From positions 744,001 to 808,000 of the forward strand of contig JACKQF010000003.1 in assembly GCA_024232965.1 (NCBI GenBank): a stretch of DNA of 64,000 nt. Reading direction: 5' to 3'. The position numbers and the translations under genes are program-made. Source of the stretch: Verrucomicrobiaceae bacterium (lineage in GTDB: Bacteria; Verrucomicrobiota; Verrucomicrobiia; Verrucomicrobiales; Verrucomicrobiaceae). Positions 27,010 to 36,116 of this stretch are shown piece after piece. Every line of letters starts with the position of its first letter. The first letter of the stretch is position 1. Below the pieces are notes generated by a model. It was not told the origin of the DNA and made no database searches. It saw nothing but the letters and a program-made list of their open reading frames with translations.

Positions 27010-28797
27010 TTACTCCTGAACGTGAACGGGGTGAAGAAAGGTTGGCGGCGGAGGGGCCGGGCGACTGGTCTTGATTGCCCATGATAGGAGCAGCGAGGCC
27101 AGTGCGGCGAGGACGTAAAGTGCTGTCAGGGGATCGGCCTCGGTTTGCTGCACGGCGGACTTTAGCCGCAACGACTCAGTGGTGTCTGCGGGCGCAGCTT
27201 TGGAAAAATCGGCCTCGCGGGTGTCGGCAAAGCTGGCCGCAGCTGTTAACCACGGCTGCCCATCAAGTTGAACGCTGAAAAATCCAGGGCGATCAGGGGC
27301 GCGGCCAGAGAACGGGCTGGTGGGGGCGTCGACGGTCGCTTTCTGTGGTTTCCCTGGAGTGCTGGGCGGCAGAGGGATAGCTTGGCGTGTTTCGAAATTT
27401 GCAGCCCAAGGTGCGGTCTTGGTTTGCCGAATTTCGTGAACAAATCGCTGCAAAAGGATGAGCATGCTGGGCAGTCGGGCCGCATTGGAGTTGGCTAGGT
27501 TCCAGTTTAACATCAGCCTTTGAGTGGGGCGTCCGTCTGACTCTGATTCGCCATGCCGAATGAGGGCTAGGACACGGTCCTTTTTCCACAACAGGGGCTG
27601 GTCGGTGTCCGAGACAAAAAGAGCGGGCGGTATCGGCGTGAGCAGTCCCATCCAGTGCAGGTCCTTGGTCAGCGGGTGGTCCTCGGCGATGGTCCAGTCC
27701 CCAGAAAGTTCCGCCTCGGTGTCGGTGAGCGTCAGGATGGCATGGCCAGGGGTGGCGGTACCAATTTCAGCGATGGTCAAATCGGCGGGTTGGGTTGCGT
27801 CCGTCTGAATTTGCACACCTTGGATCGCTTCAATCATTCTTTTCAACACAGCGCCGGGCGCCTCGGAAAGACGAAAATCCACGGTCACGATTTGTTGTTT
27901 AGGAATCACAAAAGGCAGTGTGTCATCCCAAGTGAATGAGTCTGCATCAAGGTTCAGCGTCGCAGAAGACACTCCGGCCGGTAGGGGGCCTTCGAGGATG
28001 AGCGTCTGCCCGGGGTTGATTCGGATCACCTGGTGCGGCATCGTTTTTCCGGCCTCGGGCAAGGAGATCCACCATTCGCGCTGGCTGGGTATAGGACTGT
28101 AACCGTGGATGGTGGCGCGCCATTTGGACGGGGCATTTGGAGACTCGCCCGGGATGATTTCAACGCCGGTCCAGCCGACGTTATCCACTTCCTCGCCGAT
28201 GGACAAGAGGCCAATGCCAGCAGGCAGGTTGGCGGGCTGATCCGAGACAAAAAGTACGGCACCGTGGTCTTTGACGAGACCCCGCGCTTGGTTCAGAACA
28301 TCGCTGCTGTCGTGCGTACCGAGCAGCGGCTGCCAGTCCTTGATCGCCGCGAGCAGTTTTGGCAGATCCTTGCCAGCGTAGAGCGTCGGCTGCCGATGAT
28401 CCGACTGAAGAAGGTGCCAGTCGGTCTTTGTCGCAATGCGTTCCCAGCGGGAAAGCGTCCCGGAGAGGACAGGGGAGAGCTTGTCTCTAAAGGCGCTCAT
28501 TGATGCGGAGCTGTCCAGCACCACGACCACGGTTTGTCGGCTCTGCGTGCTAATCCAGCGTGGCTCCGTCAGCACCCATGCCAGCATGAGGGCGGCGAGG
28601 ATTTGCAACCACATTGGCAGCGACTGCCTGAGTCGCTCCCAGCGGACACCGCCAGTGCTGAGAGGCTGGGCATAGTCGAGGAGGAAGAGCGTGCTAGCCC
28701 TCACTCGGCGGGATCTTTCCTGCAAGGTATGAATAATCAGAATGGCCGGGATGGCGGCCAATGCCCAGAGACCTAGCGGATTGGAAAGATAAGGCAT
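27010..28797 (-). CDS. BatA-domain, von Willebrand factor A membrane protein
   Basis: 595 residues. It opens with a BatA-type N-terminus (MPYLSNPLGLWALAAIPAIL, first TM helix; a second at about 60-78), followed by a vWA domain with the MIDAS start VVVLDSSASMSAF (Asp95, Ser97, Ser99), and ends with a TM helix near 565-583 and a short tail. Proteins of this layout accompany MoxR ATPases and DUF58 proteins in Bat-type operons, but neither is adjacent here. The domain between is large and periplasmic. It lies 11 bp after nagA on the same strand, so the two are probably co-transcribed, although a functional link is not obvious. Confidence 0.83.
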   Translation of the reverse strand: MPYLSNPLGLWALAAIPAILIIHTLQERSRRVRASTLFLLDYAQPLSTGGVRWERLRQSLPMWLQILAALMLAWVLTEPRWISTQSRQTVVVVLDSSASMSAFRDKLSPVLSGTLSRWERIATKTDWHLLQSDHRQPTLYAGKDLPKLLAAIKDWQPLLGTHDSSDVLNQARGLVKDHGAVLFVSDQPANLPAGIGLLSIGEEVDNVGWTGVEIIPGESPNAPSKWRATIHGYSPIPSQREWWISLPEAGKTMPHQVIRINPGQTLILEGPLPAGVSSATLNLDADSFTWDDTLPFVIPKQQIVTVDFRLSEAPGAVLKRMIEAIQGVQIQTDATQPADLTIAEIGTATPGHAILTLTDTEAELSGDWTIAEDHPLTKDLHWMGLLTPIPPALFVSDTDQPLLWKKDRVLALIRHGESESDGRPTQRLMLNWNLANSNAARLPSMLILLQRFVHEIRQTKTAPWAANFETRQAIPLPPSTPGKPQKATVDAPTSPFSGRAPDRPGFFSVQLDGQPWLTAAASFADTREADFSKAAPADTTESLRLKSAVQQTEADPLTALYVLAALASLLLSWAIKTSRPAPPPPTFLHPVHVQE

Positions 28798-28808
28798 GAT
28801 AGGCTGCG

Positions 28809-29720
28809 TCAGGCCATGCCTAGCGCTTTGCGGGGATTGGTGTCCATGAGCATCGCCAGATCTGCCTTGCTGAGACCTAGGTGCTGCAATGCGTTTGTTT
28901 GGATTCGCGGGAAAGTGACGGTAGAGCCGACGAAGTGGGATCCGTCCGGGGATCTTGCCACGAGGTCATCCCCGATCAAGATATCCCATCCGGCAAGGCT
29001 GTACATTCCCGGGCCGAGACGTGCGGCGGAGATGGCGTCCGTAACGAAGATGGAGCGCTCGACCCCAGCACAGCGCAGGTAGTTTTTCAGCGCGAAGAAG
29101 TCGATGTGAACGCCATCTGGGATAAAGCAAAGCCAGAGCTGGTCTGACAGGGAAAGCACGCGCTGGATGATGTTGTCGTGGCGATGCATCAGCAACGGGC
29201 AGGCATTGCCAACATGGGTGAACATGCTCAACCCGTGCCCGCAGGCGGCACGCAACTGGTCTAGCGTGGGGTTGCAATGTCCTGCGGAGACGGTGACGCC
29301 GCCATTGACCAGAAATTCCGTGACGTGCCCGCCATCGTCACACTCAGGGGCTAGAGTCATCAGCTTCATTAGGCCGCCGCAGGCGTCCAGAAGTCTCTTT
29401 GAGTCTTCAATATTGGCGGGTTTGACTGCATGTATGGGATGCGCGCCGACGTAGCCCTTTTCGGGGCTGATGAAGGGGCCTTCGACGTGGATCCCGGCGA
29501 TCATGCGTTTTGCCAGCGGGTCCTTTTCCCTCAGTGCCACCAAGGTTCGAATACGGTTTTCGAGGCTGGGAATCGTGTCCGTGATAAAGGTGGCCAGGAT
29601 GGTATCGTTCCCGTCCTCCTCAAGGCAATGGCAGGCGTGGTGCAGGGCTTCGGCGGTCAATCCATCTCGGTTGAAATCCGTTCCGGCGTACCCGTTCACT
29701 TGGAGGTCGATTGGTCTCAT
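28809..29720 (-). CDS. nagA: N-acetylglucosamine-6-phosphate deacetylase-like protein
   Basis: 303 residues, shorter than the usual ~380 because the flanking N-terminal beta-sandwich residues of the amidohydrolase fold are missing and the protein starts directly with the barrel (MRPIDLQVNGYAGTDFNRDG). Metal and catalytic motifs are present: MIAGIHVEGPFISPEKGYVG (Glu80), VTVSAGHCNPT (His148), MFTHVGNACP (His169, MFTHLFNAM in typical NagA) and the catalytic Asp in IFVTDAISAA (Asp228). It would deacetylate GlcNAc-6-P in amino-sugar catabolism or cell-wall recycling. The divergent neighbour is nagZ, which releases GlcNAc from muropeptides, so the context supports the assignment. The short N-terminus is notable. 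Confidence 0.82.
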   Translation of the reverse strand: MRPIDLQVNGYAGTDFNRDGLTAEALHHACHCLEEDGNDTILATFITDTIPSLENRIRTLVALREKDPLAKRMIAGIHVEGPFISPEKGYVGAHPIHAVKPANIEDSKRLLDACGGLMKLMTLAPECDDGGHVTEFLVNGGVTVSAGHCNPTLDQLRAACGHGLSMFTHVGNACPLLMHRHDNIIQRVLSLSDQLWLCFIPDGVHIDFFALKNYLRCAGVERSIFVTDAISAARLGPGMYSLAGWDILIGDDLVARSPDGSHFVGSTVTFPRIQTNALQHLGLSKADLAMLMDTNPRKALGMA

Positions 29721-29816
29721 CGGGCGAGTATCACATGGTCATGCATCAGACGCAAGCCCGCCGCTTGCTTCCGTGAAAAGCCCGGCTAATCTCGCCGATT
29801 CTTTCTACCCAACTCT

Positions 29817-30926
29817 ATGCCTGATTCTCGACTCCTCGGTCAATTGCTGCTCACCGGTGTTCCCGGTCCTGAACTGGATGCTGACACTGCGGCACGCTTT
29901 AAGAAACTCCAGCCCGGTGGATTCATCCTCTTTGGCCGGAATATCCAGAGCCCGGAGCAACTGCGCAAACTGATCGATGATCTACGCGATATCTCCGACA
30001 TCGAGCCCTTCATTACCATCGACCAAGAAGGCGGACGTGTCTCGCGTTTGCGCTTGATCGGCGAGGAACCTCCAAACGCCCAAGCTCTGCGTGACAAAGG
30101 TGACCCTTCCTTGATCCGCACCCACGGGCGGCTTACGGGGCAGATCCTCCGACACTTTGGATTCAATCTGGATCTTTGCCCCGTGCTGGATATTTCGTAT
30201 GATGATACAGCGGATAATTCACTCAAAGGTCGCTGCTACGGGCGTGATCCGCAGGAGGTAGTCAACAATGCCGGTGTCTTCAATCGCGCCATGCGGAAGG
30301 AGGGCATTCTCTCCTGCGCCAAACATTTTCCCGGGTACGGCCCCGCCGATTGCGATCCGCATGAATTCCTGCCCGTCATTTCCAAGAGCCGCGAGGACTT
30401 GGAGCGCGACGAACTTCTGCCTTACCGCACGCTCTTGCCAGAGATCGATAGTGTGATGACCTGTCACAGCAATTACACCGCCTTTGACCCAGGTCGTGGC
30501 CGCTGGCCCGCGAGCCTGTCCCACAACATCGTGACAAAGCTACTGCGCGACCAACTCGGTTACGAAGGGCTCGCGATGACAGATGATCTGGATATGGGCG
30601 CCATCCTGAATGAGGTGACCTTTGAGCAGGCAATTCAGGAAGCCGTCCGCGCTGGTAATGATCTCGTCATGATCTGCCACCGCCTCGAGATGGTCGAGCT
30701 AGCGCGCCAGCACCTGGAGGGGGTCGAAGGCCCCGCCCTGCATGATGCCCTGGTGCGCATCGAGCGGACGAAGAAGCGCCTCGTGAAACCTGACGCCTTC
30801 AGTTTGGATCGCTTTGCGGCCATCAATAAGGAGATCTGGGATCTGCGTGTGGCTACCCTCGGCGAAGAAGGTGCACGGCAACTCAGTGTTGAAGATGGGA
30901 AGCGCTCCCCTGTGGAGCTGTATTGA
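29817..30926 (+). CDS. nagZ: Beta-N-acetylhexosaminidase (NagZ-like, GH3)
   Basis: 369 residues, no signal peptide, so cytoplasmic as in peptidoglycan recycling. GH3 landmarks: FITIDQEGGRVSRLR (substrate binding, about 65-79), ILSCAKHFPGYGPADCDPHE (the KHFPG loop with the NagZ-type His/Asp catalytic dyad, 164-183) and GLAMTDDLDMGAI (nucleophile Asp at 256 or 257). It releases N-acetylglucosamine from GlcNAc-anhydroMurNAc peptides. ATG 29817 fits the family start. It is divergent from nagA (96 bp between starts) and 34 bp upstream of the M29 aminopeptidase, with which it is probably co-transcribed. Confidence 0.92.
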   Translation: MPDSRLLGQLLLTGVPGPELDADTAARFKKLQPGGFILFGRNIQSPEQLRKLIDDLRDISDIEPFITIDQEGGRVSRLRLIGEEPPNAQALRDKGDPSLIRTHGRLTGQILRHFGFNLDLCPVLDISYDDTADNSLKGRCYGRDPQEVVNNAGVFNRAMRKEGILSCAKHFPGYGPADCDPHEFLPVISKSREDLERDELLPYRTLLPEIDSVMTCHSNYTAFDPGRGRWPASLSHNIVTKLLRDQLGYEGLAMTDDLDMGAILNEVTFEQAIQEAVRAGNDLVMICHRLEMVELARQHLEGVEGPALHDALVRIERTKKRLVKPDAFSLDRFAAINKEIWDLRVATLGEEGARQLSVEDGKRSPVELY

Positions 30927-30960
30927 CGAACATCGAGTCCACCTTTATACAAGAACTACC

Positions 30961-32058
30961 ATGCACGACCCCCGCGTAGATCAGCTCGCCCGCCAACTCG
31001 TCCGTTACTCCACCCAAGTCAAAAAGGGTGATGTTGTCTGGATCGATTGTTTTGATGTCCCCAATTACGTCGCCGTCGCCCTGATCCGAGCCGTCGCTGA
31101 GGCAAAGGCTCACCCTCTGGTTCGACTCTACGATTCGGCCATCAGCCGGGAACTGATGATTCACGCCACGGAGAAGCAGCAGGATCTGATAGCAGAAAAC
31201 AGCTTGGAACTGATGAAGAAGACCGACTGCTACATCGCGGTGCGAGGCAGTCACAACATCACGGAGAACTCCGATGTTCCAGCTGCGCAAATGCAACTGG
31301 TGCAGTCCAAAATGCGTCCATTCATGAATGAGCGCGTCAACAATAGCCGCTGGTGCGTGCTCCGCTGGCCCAATGGCTCCATGGCACAGCAAGCCGGGAT
31401 GAGCACCCAGGCCTTTGAGGACTTTTTCTTCCGCGTCTGCCTGCTGGACTACGCCGCCCTGATGCCGGCAATGAATGCTTTGAAGAAGCTCATGGACAAG
31501 ACCAAGGAGGTCCACATCCAGGGGCCGGGCACCGATTTGCGGTTCAGCCTCAAAGGACTCAAGGCCATTCCTTGTGGCGGTCGTCACAACATCCCGGATG
31601 GCGAGGTATTCAGCGCGCCTGTGAAGGACTCTGTGGAAGGCGTGGTCTCCTACAATGCGCCGACCATCTATCAGGGCATTGCCTTTGACTCGGTCCGTTT
31701 GGAGTTTTCAAAGGGCAAAATCGTCAAGGCGACTGCCAACAATACTGCCGCGATCAATAAGATCCTCGATTCCGACGAAGGTGCCCGATACATCGGCGAG
31801 TTCGCCATCGGTTTTAACCGCGAGATCAAGGAACCGATGCGCGACATCCTTTTCGACGAAAAGATCGCCGGTTCTTTCCACTTCACTCCAGGGCAGGCCT
31901 ACGAGGGCGTCGCGGACAATGGCAATCGCAGCCAGGTCCACTGGGATCTCGTCTGCATCCAGCGTCCCGATTATGGGGGCGGTACCATCTCCTTTGACGG
32001 GAAAGTCATCCGCAAGGATGGCAAATTCCTGCTGCCGGAGCTCAAACCCCTAAACTAG
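30961..32058 (+). CDS. Aminopeptidase, M29 family
   Basis: 365 residues, cytoplasmic metallo-aminopeptidase of the thermophilic aminopeptidase (M29) family, which removes N-terminal amino acids using two metal ions. Visible features: DPRVDQLARQLVRYSTQVKK at the start, VHIQGPGTDLRFSLKG, the metal-ligand Glu in NIPDGEVFSAPVKDSVEG, IGEFAIGFNREIKEPMRDIL with FDEKIAGSFHFTPGQAY, and QVHWDLVCIQRPDYGGGTI near the end. ATG 30961 is the first Met of the recognisable domain; an earlier in-frame start at 30814 lies inside nagZ and is unlikely. It lies 34 bp after nagZ, consistent with peptide recycling. Confidence 0.92.
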   Translation: MHDPRVDQLARQLVRYSTQVKKGDVVWIDCFDVPNYVAVALIRAVAEAKAHPLVRLYDSAISRELMIHATEKQQDLIAENSLELMKKTDCYIAVRGSHNITENSDVPAAQMQLVQSKMRPFMNERVNNSRWCVLRWPNGSMAQQAGMSTQAFEDFFFRVCLLDYAALMPAMNALKKLMDKTKEVHIQGPGTDLRFSLKGLKAIPCGGRHNIPDGEVFSAPVKDSVEGVVSYNAPTIYQGIAFDSVRLEFSKGKIVKATANNTAAINKILDSDEGARYIGEFAIGFNREIKEPMRDILFDEKIAGSFHFTPGQAYEGVADNGNRSQVHWDLVCIQRPDYGGGTISFDGKVIRKDGKFLLPELKPLN

Positions 32059-32273
32059 CCTTCGCGTCAGTGCGCCCGGCTGACACGGAGTTACACACAA
32101 AAAGTCCAGTTCTTTGGTGACAAGTGAATAGCATTTGTCCATACTGGGACTCCTTTTTGGTCAAAATGCGTCATCCAGCCCCTACCCCACGATCCCGAAA
32201 AAACGCCCTCAGCAGCGCGACGGCGTCATTTTTTTCTGGTTCTCGTCGGGGGAATACATCATTCTCATTGTCG

Positions 32274-35147
32274 ATGAATCTCAGCCGAATCGTATGTTTG
32301 AGCGTCCTGCTGGCTAGCGGGACCAGAGTCTGGTCTCAGGCCGCACCTCCTGCTGCCCCAGCTGCACCTGCGGCTCTGAACAAGCAGGCAGAGGCCGAGG
32401 CCCTCCAGTCCGCTGCTCTTGCAGCCTTCCAGGAAGGTAAGTATCAAGAAGCGCTCTCTAAGGTCGAGGCCATCAAGGCGATGGTGACGAAGCCCTTCGA
32501 CGCCTTGACATTCATCGAAGGGGCCTGCCACTTCAATTTGAACGACTACGCCAAGGCGATCGCTTCCTTCGAATTCTACATACAGACCTTCCCGGACGGT
32601 GAAAATATCAACCCGGTGAAGATGGGCCTCGGTCGCGCCCAAATCGTTGGCGGCGATGCCGAAAAAGGCGTCGCGATCCTGAAAGAGGTTGTCGGAGCAG
32701 CTCCGGATTTAAAGGGCGAGGCTGGACTCATCATCGCGGATTACTATTTCCACAAAGCCAACAAGCCTGACGAAGCCATCAAGATCCTCACCTCCGTTCT
32801 CGAGGGTGGCATCCGCACCGCTGAAGGCATCCAGGCCGCACTCATGGCGGCAGACATTTACGTGGCCCAGGGTGAAGTGGACAAGGCATCCGGCCTGATG
32901 GACAAAGTCCGTTCCGCTTCCAGCGGCGGTGATAACGTCGCTCAAATGAACAACATCTCCCTTAAACTTGGGGATCAGATGCTGGAGCGTAAGAGCTTCC
33001 GTGAAGCACTCGCGGCCTACCAAATGGTGCGCCGGCAGAGCGAGATCACCCGCATGCAGAAGGAGCGCATCGCGAAGATCGAGCAATCCCTCGCCAATCC
33101 GGGTAAAGGCCCAGTGCGCGGCAGCAAGGACGAACTCGAAGCGCGGATGAAGTCGGAGCAGGAGTTGCTCACCGAACTTGAGAAGCGTCCCGACTACGAT
33201 GCTTCTTTGTACTATCGCCTTGGCCGTTGTTACTTTGAGATGGGGCGCATGTGGGAGGCGATTTTGGCGTTCAATATGATCGTTGAGGACTTTAAGACCT
33301 TTCCTCAGCGTGACAAGTGCATGTACGGCACCATCCTTGCCAACGCCCAGTTGAAGCGAGTGAAACAAGCCCGCGAATTGTGCGAGCGTTTTATCAATGA
33401 CTTCCCTGATAGTAGCGAGATCGGCCAAATCTCCGAGCTTTTCGGTATGCTTGCTTATGACAACAAACAGTTGGACGAAGCAGAGCAGGCCTTTGACACG
33501 GCGCTAGGTTTCCCCAAGGCAGACAAAGAGCGTTTGCTTTTCCTTCGCGCCAACGTGCTCTTTGAATTGCAGCGTTTCGTTGATGCCCGCAACTGCTTGG
33601 AAAACGTCCTGGCCATCAACAAAGACTCTGCCTACAAAGACGATGCCCAATACCGAATCGCCCTCACTTACTTCTACCAGAATGATTCGAAGGGCGTCAG
33701 CAAGGCACTGAAACAGTACCTCGAAGAGAACCCCAAAGGCCAGTACGTCATTGATGCCAAGTATCGCTTGGCCTTCATCAAGTTCCAGGCCAAGGACACG
33801 GATGGCGCCATGCAGGATCTCGAGGCGCTCGTCCAGGAAGGTCCAAATGATCCCAACATCGGTCAGGTGTATGCGCTCCTCGGCGATGGCTACAACCAGC
33901 GCCAAGAATACGACAAAGCTCTTGAGGCCTTTGCCGCTGCCGTGAGCAAGGCCAAGACGCCTGAGGTCATGAAATACGCGATGGATAATGCCACCGATCT
34001 CTACTCCGCAAACGGTCAGTGGAAGGAACTGGCAGAGATGTGGGAGAAATTTTACGAGACCGCCAAGGATGACGAGCAGCAAGCCTTGAAAGCCATTTAT
34101 TGGATCAGCCGCGCCCGAGCCCGCGAAGGCAACATTGATTCCGCTAAAAAACTCATGTCTGAAGCCATCAAGCCCAAGATGGCCAATGCAGCCAATGAGC
34201 AGGTGGAAGTCCTCATCCAACAGCTTTGCTCCCTGATGGTTCCCAAAAAGCGTCGTGCTACACCTGCGGCCGCACCCGCGGCCGATGGCAAGCCTGCCGA
34301 GACTCCCGCGCCTGCCCCAGCGATCCCAACGTTTGACGAGATTGACAAGGAACTCCAAGACCTCATTACACCACCTCAGGAAGGCATGAATGGCACTGCC
34401 CAGGCGCGCATTCTCTTCGCCCGGGGTTGGATGGCTCGTCTGATGAAGGACGCGAAGAAGGCAGAAAACTTCTTCAACATCCTCATCGGTGTCGCTAAGC
34501 CAGAGGATCTCAGCCCGCTCTTGCTCTCCCTCGTCGGTGACAGCGCCCGCAAGCAGCAGGATTTTGAAAAGGCAGCAGGTTGTTATCAGCGTCTCGAGGA
34601 ACTCTTCAAGGATAGCGAGTTCGCGGACGGTGCTGCGGTGGGTCTGGCTGAGATCGCCTTTGAGAAGGGCGAGAATGATCAAGCTCTGACGCTGTTTGAT
34701 AAAGCTATCAATGAGTACGCTGGCAGTTCCCGTCTACTCGACGCCTACCTCGGTAAGGCCAAGACACTTTTCAATTTGAAGAAGTATGATGAGGCGAAGG
34801 AGCTCTATATCCAGATCCAAAACACCAAGGAGTGGAGGGGCGAGGCGACTGCAACAGCCCTCTTCATGCAAGGCGAGATCGAAATGGCCAAAAAGTCACC
34901 TGGCACCGCCATCTCCTTTTATCAGCGTATGATTTTGACTCAACCGAAGTGGAAATCTTGGTTGGCCAAGTCCTATCTCCAATGTGCCAAGGCCTTCATC
35001 GCCTTGAATCGACCAGCAGAACTGCCCGACCGCAAGAACTCGGACAAGGAAGCCGCGAAGCTGACTCTGTATGAGGCAACCAAGCGCAACGACATCAAGG
35101 ATTTTCCCGAATTCAAACAAATGCAGGACCTGCTCAAGACTCTGTAA
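32274..35147 (+). CDS. Large secreted TPR protein, first gene of TolQ/ExbD operon
   Basis: 957 residues. A signal peptide (MNLSRIVCLSVLLASGTRVW) and an Ala/Pro-rich linker are followed by tandem tetratricopeptide-like helices through almost the whole length, for example QSAALAAFQEGKYQEALSKV, EQAFDTALGFPKADKERLLF and ALLGDGYNQRQEYDKALEAF. A proline/alanine insert at about residue 660-685 (PAAAPAADGKPAETPAPAP) splits the repeat array. TPR arrays bind proteins; here the likely place is the periplasm. The gene is 25 bp upstream of a second TPR gene and heads a run ending in TolQ/ExbB and two ExbD genes, so it may be the periplasmic partner of that proton channel. ATG 32274 is chosen as the start of the signal peptide. 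Confidence 0.87.
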   Translation: MNLSRIVCLSVLLASGTRVWSQAAPPAAPAAPAALNKQAEAEALQSAALAAFQEGKYQEALSKVEAIKAMVTKPFDALTFIEGACHFNLNDYAKAIASFEFYIQTFPDGENINPVKMGLGRAQIVGGDAEKGVAILKEVVGAAPDLKGEAGLIIADYYFHKANKPDEAIKILTSVLEGGIRTAEGIQAALMAADIYVAQGEVDKASGLMDKVRSASSGGDNVAQMNNISLKLGDQMLERKSFREALAAYQMVRRQSEITRMQKERIAKIEQSLANPGKGPVRGSKDELEARMKSEQELLTELEKRPDYDASLYYRLGRCYFEMGRMWEAILAFNMIVEDFKTFPQRDKCMYGTILANAQLKRVKQARELCERFINDFPDSSEIGQISELFGMLAYDNKQLDEAEQAFDTALGFPKADKERLLFLRANVLFELQRFVDARNCLENVLAINKDSAYKDDAQYRIALTYFYQNDSKGVSKALKQYLEENPKGQYVIDAKYRLAFIKFQAKDTDGAMQDLEALVQEGPNDPNIGQVYALLGDGYNQRQEYDKALEAFAAAVSKAKTPEVMKYAMDNATDLYSANGQWKELAEMWEKFYETAKDDEQQALKAIYWISRARAREGNIDSAKKLMSEAIKPKMANAANEQVEVLIQQLCSLMVPKKRRATPAAAPAADGKPAETPAPAPAIPTFDEIDKELQDLITPPQEGMNGTAQARILFARGWMARLMKDAKKAENFFNILIGVAKPEDLSPLLLSLVGDSARKQQDFEKAAGCYQRLEELFKDSEFADGAAVGLAEIAFEKGENDQALTLFDKAINEYAGSSRLLDAYLGKAKTLFNLKKYDEAKELYIQIQNTKEWRGEATATALFMQGEIEMAKKSPGTAISFYQRMILTQPKWKSWLAKSYLQCAKAFIALNRPAELPDRKNSDKEAAKLTLYEATKRNDIKDFPEFKQMQDLLKTL

Positions 35148-35172
35148 ACTTAGCGTCTCGCCACTGCACGCC

Positions 35173-36066
35173 ATGAACAACTTTTTCAAGATCTTCGCTG
35201 TCATCTTGCTCGCCTCGGCTTCCAGCTATGGGCAGGCCATCATCCTCAAGGATGGAACCCGTATCCCAGCGGATGACTTCCGCGTCGAAGACGGCAAAAT
35301 CATCCGGACGATGCGCATCCAGGGGGATAAAACTGCTACCACTAGTGTGACGGAGGCCCAGATGGGTGCCCTTGATTGGCCCGAACCAACCCAGTTGATT
35401 GACGCCCGCTCACTGATGGCCCAGGGCAAGACGGCGGATGCTGTGGCCATTCTCAAGGATGGTGTCGATTTCTTCGCTCCATTTCAAAAGGTCAAGGGCG
35501 GCGATGTTCGTTACACTGAAGTCTTCTTTACCTACGTGGATGCGCTCAATCAGTCGCGGCAGTTTGAAGAGACTGTGAAGCAAATGCGCCAGTTGGATGG
35601 GTTGCCTCTCAATGAAGCGCAGAAGTTGAAGTTGAAGGTCATCAAACTCGATATCGAGCGTCAAACTTCCTCGGACTACGGCTCTATCATCGCTCAGGCG
35701 GATAACATCCTTGGATCCACCGACGATTCGGGTATCTCTGCCGCCGTTTGGAGCATTAAGGCTGAGATCTTCGCCAAGAAGAAGGAGTGGGAGACGGCCA
35801 TGATGGCCTACTTGCGAATCCCGGTGCTCTTCGGTACCCAAATGGATCGCGTCCCTGACGCTGAGTTGAATGCCGCGCGCATGCTCGTCAAAATGAAGCG
35901 CTACGAAGACGCCACCAAATTTTTCACCCGCCTCGTGGAACAATATCCTGGATCCGCCGTTGCTGAAGCGGCCGGCAAGGAAAAAGCTGCGATCAACGGG
36001 ATGAAAAATCAGGACCAAGAGGTCACTCCGGCCGAAGATTCTAAAGACAAACCAGCCCAATCGTAA
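35173..36066 (+). CDS. Secreted TPR-like protein, second gene of TolQ/ExbD operon
   Basis: 297 residues with a signal peptide (MNNFFKIFAVILLASASSYG). A short beta segment (AIILKDGTRIPADDFRVEDG) precedes helical TPR-like repeats (LMAQGKTADAVAILKDGVDF; ARMLVKMKRYEDATKFFTRL) and a charged C-terminal tail. No enzymatic motif is seen. It lies 25 bp after the 957-residue TPR gene and 50 bp before the TolQ/ExbB gene on the same strand, which points to one operon and a shared periplasmic complex. ATG 35173 is chosen as the start of the signal peptide; the frame is open earlier, inside the preceding gene. Confidence 0.85.
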   Translation: MNNFFKIFAVILLASASSYGQAIILKDGTRIPADDFRVEDGKIIRTMRIQGDKTATTSVTEAQMGALDWPEPTQLIDARSLMAQGKTADAVAILKDGVDFFAPFQKVKGGDVRYTEVFFTYVDALNQSRQFEETVKQMRQLDGLPLNEAQKLKLKVIKLDIERQTSSDYGSIIAQADNILGSTDDSGISAAVWSIKAEIFAKKKEWETAMMAYLRIPVLFGTQMDRVPDAELNAARMLVKMKRYEDATKFFTRLVEQYPGSAVAEAAGKEKAAINGMKNQDQEVTPAEDSKDKPAQS

Positions 36067-36116
36067 TAGATAAAGATACCCAACTCATTGATCCGCAACC
36101 TTCCTTCAATCGCCTC

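Noticed and set aside
33504..34682. Long open frame on the minus strand (392 codons) opposite the 957-residue TPR gene
   Set aside because: It lies wholly antisense to a clear TPR gene with a signal peptide; its translation shows no recognisable domain and mirrors the periodicity of the coding strand.
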